Positions 44,870 through 53,455 of a stretch of DNA of 64,000 nt are shown one piece after another. Position numbers and translations under genes: made by a program. The first letter of the stretch is position 1, and every line of letters begins with the position of its first letter. The notes beneath the pieces are model-generated. The model did no database searches. It was given only the letters and a program-made list of their open reading frames with translations, and was not told where the DNA came from. This stretch comes from Planctomycetota bacterium (GTDB taxonomy: Bacteria > Planctomycetota > Phycisphaerae > UBA1845 > UTPLA1): assembly GCA_003576905.1 (NCBI GenBank), contig QEVG01000002.1, forward strand, positions 222,215 to 286,214. Direction: 5' to 3'.

Positions 44870-45688
44870 CTACTTCTCCTTTCTGGCGAGCGCCTTCACC
44901 GCCTCGCTCAACTCAATTTGCGGCGTCAGCCCGCTGAAACGGCTCAGCAGGACCTGAAGCCACGAAACGAATTCCTGAATCTTGACGCTTGGACCGGACA
45001 CGATAAGCATCCGCTCTTCGTCGAGTGGGATGGTCACGCGCGGACAGCGGGCGCGATCTCGTCTCGGCTTGCGTCGAGTCCGCCCCGAACGAATCTGCTT
45101 GGTGCGTTCAACCAACGCATCTCGCGTGAGGCCGCCGTTCGCTGCCGCTTCGGCTAGCCGTGCCTGTGTTTCACCATCGCCGGCAATGGCAATCTGATAG
45201 GCCGTGCTCGCGGGAATCTCGCCAGCCTCGACACGCCGGAGAACGTCAGGAGGCAGAGTCAGCAGCGCCGTGTGCCGCGAGACAGTCGCTTCCGAGAACC
45301 CTGTACGGCGGGCGACTTCGGCCGCCGTCCAGCCGGACTCTTCGATCAGCCGAGCAAAGGCCCTGGCCCGTTCCAACTGCGTCAGGTCTTCCCGCTGCGA
45401 GTTGACGACGAGCTGGCGGAGCGTGATACCCACGCCGTCCATTTCCCGGTCGTCGATGATGGCAGGGACCTTTGCCAATCCGGCCCGACGCGCGGCCCGT
45501 AGACGCCTTTCGCCTTCGAGCACGACGAAGGAATCGCCCTGCCGACGGACCAGGAGCGGTTGGAGTATTCCGACCTCCCGGATGCTCTGGGCCAGCCCGA
45601 CGAGGGCGTCCTCGTCGAAATGCTCCCGGACCTGTGGTTCGCAGACGAGTCTGTCCACCGGCATGTTTTGAATGACCTTCTCGTCCAT
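44870..45688 (-). CDS. ParB/Spo0J-family partition protein
   Basis: 272 residues from the ATG with GGAG upstream. The N-terminal ParB/Srx domain is clear ('NMPVDRLVCEPQVREHFDED', 'GLAQSIREVGILQPLLVR', 'VVLEGERRLRAARRAGL' with the CTP-binding GERRxRA box), followed by the helix-turn-helix 'SGWTAAEVARRTGFSEATVS'. The C-terminal dimer domain is shorter and odd. No ParA is adjacent; the ParA of this element lies 14 kb away beside its own RHH partner. So this ParB may instead act as a regulator or on the transfer region. Confidence 0.9.
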   Translation of the reverse strand: MDEKVIQNMPVDRLVCEPQVREHFDEDALVGLAQSIREVGILQPLLVRRQGDSFVVLEGERRLRAARRAGLAKVPAIIDDREMDGVGITLRQLVVNSQREDLTQLERARAFARLIEESGWTAAEVARRTGFSEATVSRHTALLTLPPDVLRRVEAGEIPASTAYQIAIAGDGETQARLAEAAANGGLTRDALVERTKQIRSGRTRRKPRRDRARCPRVTIPLDEERMLIVSGPSVKIQEFVSWLQVLLSRFSGLTPQIELSEAVKALARKEK

Positions 45689-45840
45689 TACACTGCTCCG
45701 AAAACCAGTGTTGAGCGGAACACGGCCGCCCGTTCCTCTCCTCTGGTGCGCGAGGTGCCCGCGCGCTCTCGCTCGTTGCCGATTTTTTTTCGAGTTAGGA
45801 TGCCGGGCTCGACCGACGCCCGGCATGGATAGGCCCCGAC

Positions 45841-46419
45841 ATGGAAAACGAAAACTTGATCCTTCAGGCGATGAAAGGGGATGCCGAGGCCCTGGAAAGG
45901 CTCCTGCGGCGGTATCAGCCGTGGATGGCTCAGGTCGCGCTTAAGGCCGCTTCGCCGCAATTACTTCGCTATGCCGACGCCGATGAGATCATTCAGTACG
46001 CAATGACCACGTGTTTCCGCGACATCAGGGGCTTGGCGCTGGACGAACAACCCCAGCGGCAATTCGAGGCGTGGCTGGGCACCGTAGTTCGCAATGCCGT
46101 CCGCTACTTCGGCCGCAAGCGCCGGCGCGCTCTGCTTGAGCTGGCCAGCGATGCGAGGGACGCAGTGCCCGAAAAGGGCCCGACGGTGAGCAAGCTTCAG
46201 CGTAAGAGGGAACGGTACGAGCGGTTGAACGCCGCCATTGCAACGCTGCCCGAGGACACGCAGAAGATGTTCGAGTTGCGGCTGAAGGGTCTAACGCTTT
46301 CTGAAATCGCCGACACGCTCGGCATGAAGCGAGCGATGGTCAACTCGCGTATGGACCGTGCCCTTGAGCGATTGAAGGAAGCGCTCGGTTCCACGTCGTT
46401 GAACATTTCTTCGGAGTAG
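45841..46419 (+). CDS. ECF-type RNA polymerase sigma factor
   Basis: 192 residues with the sigma-2 region ('GDAEALERLLRRYQPWMAQV', '...DADEIIQYAMTTCFRD') and sigma-4 ('LPEDTQKMFELRLKGLTLSE', 'IADTLGMKRAMVNSRMDR'), no sigma-3, and no anti-sigma gene nearby. It is followed by a Ser/Thr kinase gene 11 bases on, the arrangement of planctomycete ECF groups tied to protein kinases, in which phosphorylation is thought to control the sigma factor. It diverges from parB; the 152-base gap may hold its promoter. Confidence 0.9.
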   Translation: MENENLILQAMKGDAEALERLLRRYQPWMAQVALKAASPQLLRYADADEIIQYAMTTCFRDIRGLALDEQPQRQFEAWLGTVVRNAVRYFGRKRRRALLELASDARDAVPEKGPTVSKLQRKRERYERLNAAIATLPEDTQKMFELRLKGLTLSEIADTLGMKRAMVNSRMDRALERLKEALGSTSLNISSE

Positions 46420-46430
46420 CGGCGCACGTC

Positions 46431-49400
46431 ATGGCGAACCAACAGCGGAATACAGCCGTCTCCGAACTGATTGATGCCTTTCTGGCGAGGCAGTCCCACA
46501 CGCCTGCGGACATCGAAGCCTTCTGCTCCACCTATCCGGCGCTTCCCGACCTTCGCCAGAAAATCCTCAATGCGCTACGCGTCCGCGAGGCGCGCATCCG
46601 CGCCATGAATCCCGTCAGCGCCGAAACCTTGAGCAGATCGGCCGGTTCAAGCGACATCGCAGCGCTGCCATTTCCCGCAAAGCTATTCGGGAATTACGCG
46701 CTTGGAGCCCGCATCGGCGGCGGCGGTTTCGGCGACGTGTTCGACGCTACTCGCAACGACTCGCCAAAGTCGTTTGCCGTCAAGATTCTCCGCGATGAAC
46801 ACGCCGGACAGCCGGAGGTGATGCACCGATTCCGCAAGGAGGCGCAGATCGTTGCACGGTTGCGCCATCCGGGCATTGTGCCCGTACACGAAATCGGCGA
46901 AGTGAATGGACGCCCGTTCATCGCCATGAAACGGGTGCAAGGGGTAGACCTTCACCGGTTCACGCGGGCGCAGCCCATCGATCCGACCCTCGCCGCCCGC
47001 ATCGTTGCGGACGCTGCCGATGCCTGTCACTGCGCCAACCAGGCGGGCGTCGTACACCGCGACATCAAGCCGGAGAACATACTCATCGAAGACGACGGCC
47101 GTGTGCTGGTTGCCGATTTTGGTCTTGCCAAACAGCTTGACTCGGAAACAGCGCTGACAAAATCGCTTCAACGTCTTGGCACGCCGCACTACATGCCGCC
47201 AGAGCAGGCCGACCCGCGGCTCGGTCCCATTACGCCGTCATGCGACGTGTACGGCTTGGGGGCGACCCTCTATTTCCTCCTGACCGGCCGTCCGCCTTTT
47301 CCCACGATGGCAGGCGTCGGACGTGATGCAGTCCTTCACCAGATTGCATGGGACCGGCCCATTGCGCCGACCAAGCTGAATTTCACCGTGGCGGAAACCG
47401 TCGAGCGCGTCTGTCTGCAATGCCTTGAGAAATCCCCCCTGGATCGTTACGGCTCGGCGGCGGAACTAGCCGCCGACCTTCGCAGGTTTGCAGCCGGTGA
47501 ACCAGTTGCCGCTCGGTTGCCCGGACGATTGCTCAGGACGCGCCGATGGTGCGGGCGCAGACCCGTAGCCACCGCCGTTCTGGCGATTGCCGCTCTTGCC
47601 ATGCTGGGAGGCTCCGCCGCATCCATTCACTTCGCCACCCGCGCCCAATCGGCGGAAAGCCGCGAGAAAACAGCGACGAGCGACCGGCTACGCCGCGAAT
47701 ACGTCGCCGACATGCGAGACGCCCAGGCGGCACTGACCAGAGGCGAAACTCCCGTCGCGATTCGCTTGCTTGCCAAGTACGAAGCGCCAGCGGGCGACGA
47801 TCCGCGAGGCTTCGAGTGGCACTACCTGTATCGCATCGCCCATGCCTCATCACCGACACACATCACTCGCGACGGCGTCGTGTGGAACAGGCTCGCCCTT
47901 GACCGCACGGGAAGCCGACTCGCCTGCACCGACCGGCAGGGACGACTGACCGTCTTTCGTTTGCCCGACGCGACCGAAGTATTTAGCAGCGACCTGCCGA
48001 TATCGGATTTCGACTTCACTCCCGACGGCGCGAGCATCATCGCTCTTGCCGCTTCCGGCACGGATCGCGTCATTGCATTCAATGCCGCGACCGGCGCTGC
48101 TGCAACGAAATTTCGGACGGGACACCTTGTAAGCTGTTTGGCCCTGAAGCCCGACGGCCAGACAGTTTTTACTGGAAGTCCCGGCAATGACCTATTCCTG
48201 TGGTCGCGTTCCGGCACGGACCGAACCGACCTTACCCGTGCGTACAGGCGCGGGCAGTTTGATCGAAGCCTCGACATTCAAAACGGAGCGGTCACGGCGG
48301 CGACGTTTGCGCCGCACAGCCGCATGCTGGCGATCGGCTACGAAAACGGCGCTACGCAGTTATGGGATACCGAAAAGGGAAATATCATCGCGCGAGGTCC
48401 GGTCCATACCAGCCCCGTGACCGGACTTTCGTTCAATCTCGGTGGATCGCACGTAGCCAGCCAGAGTTTCGGCCGCTACGAGATGCGATTGCAATCGAAA
48501 CTTCATGGCGAGGTACACGTCTGGAGCGCCACGACCGGCAAGCACGCCATTACCGTAGTACCCCATCAGCAGATGATCGCGGAGGCCCCCGTCCTTTCGA
48601 CCGAACCGTTCTTGCCCTACGGGCAGCTACGGCCGCACTTCACGACCGATGGAAAGGAGCTTGTCACCACCGGTCCGCTCAGTGTCCAGCGATGGAACGT
48701 CAAGACGGGCAAACTCAGTGGCCAGTATCCCGGCAGCGGTTCGCTCGTCCACGCAGTAACGATGAGCCCCGATGGCCAATTCATCGCCGCTGCCGACACG
48801 GCAGGAAACGTCCGTGTTTGGCGGACGGCCGATAGCAGCCAGGGCCGCGTCGCCTTCGCCCATGATTTCGGCATCCGTGCGCTAGCCGGCGACGGCAGCC
48901 GCCTTGCCGTCCTTTGCGAAGACGGCGGACACATGACCGTCGGCATCGGCGGCGAGCTTCATTCCCGATCCGAGCGCCGGATGCTCCTGACATGGAAACT
49001 TCGGGACGGCAGCGTTACGCGCGAGTCGGGCTTGGCGGCCGGAACGGAGACGGTTGCCGTGCTGCCCGACGCCATTGCTTGCGGCAGCGCCGTCATCGGG
49101 AACGCCGAGTCTCCGCTCGCGGACTCAATTCGAGGATTGAAGGATTACTCGGTCTTCGCGGCAAGCCATGACGGCAGGTGGATTGCCGTCGGACGGCAAA
49201 CTGGCAGCATCGACCTGTTTCAGACTGGCGACGCCGAGAAGACATGGTCCGTCGCTCCGCACCAGCGCGAAGTCACCGCTCTTGCGTTCTCGCCTGACGG
49301 AACGATGCTCGCCACCGGGAGCGCTGACCGACGAATCTGCGTATTGAATGCGAAGACGGGCGACACAACCGCGACGCTGCAAGGACACCGCCGCGAAATC

Positions 49401-50006
49401 GGCGGACTTGCCTTTTCTCCCGATGGGGCGCGCTTGGCCAGCGGCAGCGGGCTCCTGCGAATCGACGACACGCAGCCCGGCGAAGTCCGCCTGTGGGACC
49501 TTGCCACACAGCAGCCGTTCCTCGAACTCACTGCCGGGTCTGCCGACATTTACCCCGGCGTCGCTTGGAGCGCCGATGGCACGACGCTCTTTGCTGCTGC
49601 CAATGCTCTCACCGGAGGGCAAGGTTCGGTCGAGCCCGGCCGCGTAATCGCCTGGACCATTGGGGAGCATCACCCGACGTTACGCGCACCGGAGCATGAA
49701 TCGGCATCGGTTCCCGTTCCGAGCACAAGTCCAGAAAGCAATACTCCCTCGCCACATCTTCAAGAATCAGCCCCCAGCGATACTCTGCCTACGGCGGACA
49801 GGGAGCGCCGCACTCTGCCATTGCGAGAACGGTCCAAGCCTCCGCGAGAGCCGGAGAACAAAGCAGCTACTCCAAGGAAAGGAAGGGGCGGGCAATTCGT
49901 GAGACCCCCTACAACGCGCCCGAGCAAGCCACACCGCAAGAAGGATCGGCGGCAACAGACGCAGGAGGAAAAGACAGATTCAGGAATCACGAATGGCGGT
50001 GGGTGA
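46431..50006 (+). CDS. Ser/Thr protein kinase with WD40 repeats
   Basis: 1191 residues. A short helical N-terminus, then a Hanks kinase (about residues 85-355): glycine loop GGGGFGDVF, Lys118, catalytic HRDIKPEN at 209-216 and DFGLAK at 229-234, all intact. One membrane helix (about 372-392, 'TAVLAIAALAMLGGSAASI') follows and then a propeller region of about 700 residues with WD40 units such as 'LRIWxx', 'TALAFSPDGTMLATGSADRR' and 'IGGLAFSPDGARLASGSGLL'. It should sense something outside through the WD40 part and phosphorylate proteins, first of all the partner ECF factor. The C-terminal 130 residues are disordered and Pro/Lys-rich. Confidence 0.93.
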   Translation: MANQQRNTAVSELIDAFLARQSHTPADIEAFCSTYPALPDLRQKILNALRVREARIRAMNPVSAETLSRSAGSSDIAALPFPAKLFGNYALGARIGGGGFGDVFDATRNDSPKSFAVKILRDEHAGQPEVMHRFRKEAQIVARLRHPGIVPVHEIGEVNGRPFIAMKRVQGVDLHRFTRAQPIDPTLAARIVADAADACHCANQAGVVHRDIKPENILIEDDGRVLVADFGLAKQLDSETALTKSLQRLGTPHYMPPEQADPRLGPITPSCDVYGLGATLYFLLTGRPPFPTMAGVGRDAVLHQIAWDRPIAPTKLNFTVAETVERVCLQCLEKSPLDRYGSAAELAADLRRFAAGEPVAARLPGRLLRTRRWCGRRPVATAVLAIAALAMLGGSAASIHFATRAQSAESREKTATSDRLRREYVADMRDAQAALTRGETPVAIRLLAKYEAPAGDDPRGFEWHYLYRIAHASSPTHITRDGVVWNRLALDRTGSRLACTDRQGRLTVFRLPDATEVFSSDLPISDFDFTPDGASIIALAASGTDRVIAFNAATGAAATKFRTGHLVSCLALKPDGQTVFTGSPGNDLFLWSRSGTDRTDLTRAYRRGQFDRSLDIQNGAVTAATFAPHSRMLAIGYENGATQLWDTEKGNIIARGPVHTSPVTGLSFNLGGSHVASQSFGRYEMRLQSKLHGEVHVWSATTGKHAITVVPHQQMIAEAPVLSTEPFLPYGQLRPHFTTDGKELVTTGPLSVQRWNVKTGKLSGQYPGSGSLVHAVTMSPDGQFIAAADTAGNVRVWRTADSSQGRVAFAHDFGIRALAGDGSRLAVLCEDGGHMTVGIGGELHSRSERRMLLTWKLRDGSVTRESGLAAGTETVAVLPDAIACGSAVIGNAESPLADSIRGLKDYSVFAASHDGRWIAVGRQTGSIDLFQTGDAEKTWSVAPHQREVTALAFSPDGTMLATGSADRRICVLNAKTGDTTATLQGHRREIGGLAFSPDGARLASGSGLLRIDDTQPGEVRLWDLATQQPFLELTAGSADIYPGVAWSADGTTLFAAANALTGGQGSVEPGRVIAWTIGEHHPTLRAPEHESASVPVPSTSPESNTPSPHLQESAPSDTLPTADRERRTLPLRERSKPPREPENKAATPRKGRGGQFVRPPTTRPSKPHRKKDRRQQTQEEKTDSGITNGGG

Positions 50007-50233
50007 ATTGAGATTCGCTGCGAGCTTACGGTGCTTGCGGGTTATCCCGTGCGTCGCCCCCTCACCCCGATTCGTTTCGACCGTATGGCGCGACGAGAAT
50101 CAGCCCTCCGCCAAGCAGATTCTGCATAACTCAATTGCTGATAATGACTTACAGACGACCTTCCAGTTCGCATCTTGCGCGTTTCTGGAAGGCGATATAA
50201 TGCCCGCATCCGTCACGACCTAGGAGGGCAACC

Positions 50234-51553
50234 ATGATTTTTGAGATTCGTGGTGTTCGCAAAGCAACGGGTGAACGGGTTGTCGCAAAGGTCGAAGCCT
50301 CATCCAGAGAACACGCGGTTGAGCGCCTTGCTCGACGGGGAATTACACCTATTGCGCTTTCAGAACACAAACGCGCGCAGGGCGGGCCTGGGCGGTTAGT
50401 TCCGGATTCACAAGTCATCTCACGCGTACCCGCGAGTCCCAGCGATGGCATAGAACAGTCCGAATCGCCCGTCACCCAATGCAATGGCGATCAGTCGAAT
50501 ACTGGGCAGCCCATTCGTCGACGCCGTGGATTACTCGCCGCAGGAGCTGTCGCAATCGCCGGCCTCACCGTGGTGATTCTGGTAGTCGCAAACGGCTCGC
50601 GCCCGCATTCCACAAGCGAAGCAGCAACCAACCACGCGGCAGCGAATCAAGCGCTCCCGATTGTCTCCGACTCCACACCTTCGCCAGCGCCGGTCCCAAC
50701 TCTTCCTGCAAACGTAATACGTTTGGAGGGCGGCAAACTAACACCGGCACCCGGATACACTTGGGCAACTGCGAAGGCGGGGGATTTCTCGGTTCGTTGG
50801 AAACCCGGACTCCGTCACTCAAGTTATGCAAATATCACGTCGGCACAGAAAGAAGGATACTGGGTTGCTGATCCGGGATACTCCTTTACAGCCAAGGATT
50901 CTCTCCGCGTACAATGGCAGCCGGGCGCACGCGATTCACAAAATCCTCACCTCGAAGCAGGTCCTTCGCCCGGCGACTGGCATCCGTTGCCGGGCTATGC
51001 GTGGACCCATCCGAATGATCCCGATAGTCTCACCGTCGCCTGGAAGGCAGGTGTACCGCATCCGACTGCGGCACACGTGGTCTCAGGCACTAACGAAGGC
51101 AATTGGCGACCGGCGAGTGGGTATCGCTGGGCCAGCAATAGGACAGGCGACCTTTCAGTAGTTCGCGCCGGACCAACTGAGGAGCAGCTGAAGTCCGCTA
51201 TCCCTATGGTCGTCCTTGCCTTGCTCACTGACGAGCTTGGAAATAGAGCAAATGACGGTTCTCTTGGCGGCGCGTTCGTACATGATCTTGCGAAGGGAAC
51301 ACGAAACGAGGCCATTAGGAAAGCTCTCACCGACCTCTTTCCAAATGAAACTCCACTCACAATCTCCGCTGCTGCGAATATCATCATCCTCGGAGCAGAC
51401 GGTCAATTAACGTCTGACAACTGGAAATCTGCCACAGCACGAGACGCGCTCGTGGCCAGAATACGCGAAGAAGACCCTTTTGCCGCAGATGCCTACCAAG
51501 TGGCCGAATTCATCGGGAACGTATTGGATACATACGAACAGCAGCGCCGGTAG
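50234..51553 (+). CDS. membrane protein with GspF-N-like segment and four PGY/W repeats
   Basis: 439 residues behind an AGGAGGG ribosome site. Residues 1-45 ('FEIRGVRKATGERVVAKVEA', 'VERLARRGITPIAL') resemble the first helices of GspF/PilC N-domains. One membrane helix lies at about 99-119. Outside, four imperfect units of about 40 residues begin near 169, 208, 247 and 289; each has the core PGYxW or SGYRW, then a Trp-Lys/Gln-Pro-Gly turn. A helical C-domain (about 315-435) follows. Unknown function; I find no known family for the repeats. It is probably cotranscribed with, or downstream in the same region as, the kinase. Confidence 0.65.
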   Translation: MIFEIRGVRKATGERVVAKVEASSREHAVERLARRGITPIALSEHKRAQGGPGRLVPDSQVISRVPASPSDGIEQSESPVTQCNGDQSNTGQPIRRRRGLLAAGAVAIAGLTVVILVVANGSRPHSTSEAATNHAAANQALPIVSDSTPSPAPVPTLPANVIRLEGGKLTPAPGYTWATAKAGDFSVRWKPGLRHSSYANITSAQKEGYWVADPGYSFTAKDSLRVQWQPGARDSQNPHLEAGPSPGDWHPLPGYAWTHPNDPDSLTVAWKAGVPHPTAAHVVSGTNEGNWRPASGYRWASNRTGDLSVVRAGPTEEQLKSAIPMVVLALLTDELGNRANDGSLGGAFVHDLAKGTRNEAIRKALTDLFPNETPLTISAAANIIILGADGQLTSDNWKSATARDALVARIREEDPFAADAYQVAEFIGNVLDTYEQQRR

Positions 51554-51569
51554 CGCGCGCCACTCTACG

Positions 51570-52049
51570 TTACTGGCCGCGAGACGGCGCACCCTTGTCG
51601 GCAACGAGCCGCGCCACGTCCTTTGGTGTACTTGGCGGAACCAGGTTGTCATCAAGATTCACATTCTCGCCTCCGCTGATTCCAGCCTGCAAAGGTCGCA
51701 TCCCGGCGACATTTTCGTCTTTTACAAGGTTCGCCAAAGGGTCCGATTTGTGTCGCGGAGGTGTCAGGGGTCGATGTTTATCACGAGTCAGCGCTGGATC
51801 AAGCTGTTCGGTCACTAAGTCTTTGGGAGCCGTCTGCTCCGGTCCTTGATACTTGTCACGGGTTAACGTCGGATCAAATCGTTTAGCCGCAGGTGCAACT
51901 TCAACCTTGTCAGCAATTCGCACGTGCTTTTCTCGCGTCAATTCTGGATCGAATTGTTCGCGCACTACCAACCCATTCCCCGGCCTATTAGACGATGATT
52001 GTCTGTCGTATTGCCCTGGCGGGGTCTTGTCAGTTTGATCGTCGCTCAT
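51570..52049 (-). CDS. disordered protein with three DPxLTR(D/E)K repeats
   Basis: The ATG behind AAGGAG gives 159 residues; upstream frame is non-coding. The protein is hydrophilic and probably disordered, with three near-identical motifs: FDPELTREKH, FDPTLTRDKY and LDPALTRDKH, each followed by a Pro- and charge-rich spacer. No family recognised. Repeats like these often bind several copies of one partner. It converges with the GspF-N-like gene. Confidence 0.55.
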   Translation of the reverse strand: MSDDQTDKTPPGQYDRQSSSNRPGNGLVVREQFDPELTREKHVRIADKVEVAPAAKRFDPTLTRDKYQGPEQTAPKDLVTEQLDPALTRDKHRPLTPPRHKSDPLANLVKDENVAGMRPLQAGISGGENVNLDDNLVPPSTPKDVARLVADKGAPSRGQ

Positions 52050-52827
52050 TCTGCGCTCCTTCCCTAATTCCAGCATATCACGGCCATAGCTATCGCGCAA
52101 GCAAACCGTGGCAGAAACCGGCGACTTCTCGGGGCTATCGTGGTTTGGCTGCACACCACTTCCTATCAAGAATGCCGTCAAGGTCATCACCACTCAAATG
52201 CCCCAAGAATCGCAGGGTTCTCGCCTTGAATTCAAGCTCGGGCCCGCTGGCCGCGACCACCCGTCCCGCCCCACGACCATGTTGACTATTGGTCGCCCTG
52301 GATCGCCATCAGCTTTGTCGCCAGACGTTTTGGCGGTCCGGGAAAGACGCACGTCGCACCCGCCAGAATAGTAAGTGCTCTAACGGACAAGGCGCTCGCA
52401 AAAAAAACGCAATTCGCGCTGTTGCCCAATGAGGACGTGATGCGCCTAGGTGCCCCCGATCATAATGCCATTCGACAAACCTGTATCATGTACGACTGCC
52501 CATCCAGATGGTGTCACCGTCAGGTGCTTTGCGTTGAAAAAAGGCGCTGCTCCGAACGTGGGCCTATGTCTTCAACTCCTCAGTGTGGGCCTATGCCTTC
52601 CAGCAGCGTCACGCCTTCGTGGAGCGATTTGCCCCGCTCGGACATCGTTCGGTCTACGACCGCCGCGACCGCAAGGTAACGCGGAACGTTGTCGAGAGAA
52701 TTTCCATTTGATTCGCAACTGGTTACCGCGTCACCGGGACCATTGCCTCCTCAAACTCCTTAAATGTCATCAAACTGTCACACTCTTATGATAAGATTGA
52801 CTTCTTGACGAACCAATCGGAGGACCC
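52050..52827. other. gene-poor stretch with a possible gene remnant
   Basis: No complete gene is convincing here. A direct repeat 'GTGGGCCTATG' occurs near 52557 and 52583, and a 57-codon open frame over it reads like a broken coding piece (next entry). The rest shows mixed codon use and no ribosome sites. Confidence 0.45.
52538..52711 (+). pseudogene. possible C-terminal gene remnant
   Basis: An open frame without start codon reads '...TWAYVFNSSVWAYAFQQRHA' and 'FVERFAPLGHRSVYDRRDRK' before ending at TGA. It has protein-like composition and no stop for 57 codons, but lies between stops in a region without other coding signal. It could be a decayed transposon or element gene, or chance. Confidence 0.25.
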
Positions 52828-53040
52828 ATGACCAACCCAAATCCGCTGCACCTTGCCAATACGGCGCAGAACATGGCCCGCAACGCTCCGCAGGGCGATG
52901 CGAATGCCTTTCACAAGATCGCGATGATCTCCATGGGAGTCATGGCAGCGTCTTCTGTCGTGCAGACGCTCCAGCCCCTGTTGCGCGACTTGCTGAGGAA
53001 GGAATCGGAGCGCGAGCCGCGTCACGGCCGCCATCGCTGA
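52828..53040 (+). CDS. small membrane protein
   Basis: 70 residues with a GGAGGACCC ribosome site. A hydrophobic central segment ('IAMISMGVMAASSVVQTLQP') can span the membrane or lie in it; both ends are polar and the C-terminus is very basic. No family recognised. It is the only rightward gene here before the leftward relaxase operon. Confidence 0.6.
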   Translation: MTNPNPLHLANTAQNMARNAPQGDANAFHKIAMISMGVMAASSVVQTLQPLLRDLLRKESEREPRHGRHR

Positions 53041-53047
53041 GAGTTGC

Positions 53048-53455
53048 CTACCACTGAATCGAATCTACCACGGTCGCGTTTCCCGCCGCCGCCTGGCTTT
53101 CGCGGCCATCCGCTTCGCGTATCCACGGAATGCGGTGACGGGCAAGACCCTCGAAAAGCCGGATCGTCGGCCGCACTTCGGTGTTGAGGTTGCGGCCCTT
53201 GAGCAGAATCTTGCCACCGGCCACGGCGAGCGTGATGCCTTCCGACGGGTTGAAATCGAACCGCTCGATGCCGTGATACGGAATCGCGACGATGTTGCCG
53301 TTGGCTTGGCGAAGCTCCACGGAAAGCGACCGATCCTTTATTCCCCGCAGCCAGCCGAAGCAGCCGAGGTCGTCTATTTCCGACTCATCGAGCGCTGATT
53401 GGCTCTCGCCGTTCCCGTTGCGGCCAATGTACTTTTCGAGAAGCCTACCGTTCAT
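53048..53455 (-). CDS. unknown 135-residue protein coupled to the relaxase
   Basis: Begins inside the relaxase 3' end (11-base overlap) with AAAGG upstream, so it is translated with it. The middle is beta-rich ('SLSVELRQANGNIVAIPYHG', 'ITLAVAGGKILLKGRNLNTE') and resembles single-strand-binding or PH-like barrels, but not clearly. A role in conjugative DNA handling is suggested by position only. Confidence 0.6.
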   Translation of the reverse strand: MNGRLLEKYIGRNGNGESQSALDESEIDDLGCFGWLRGIKDRSLSVELRQANGNIVAIPYHGIERFDFNPSEGITLAVAGGKILLKGRNLNTEVRPTIRLFEGLARHRIPWIREADGRESQAAAGNATVVDSIQW

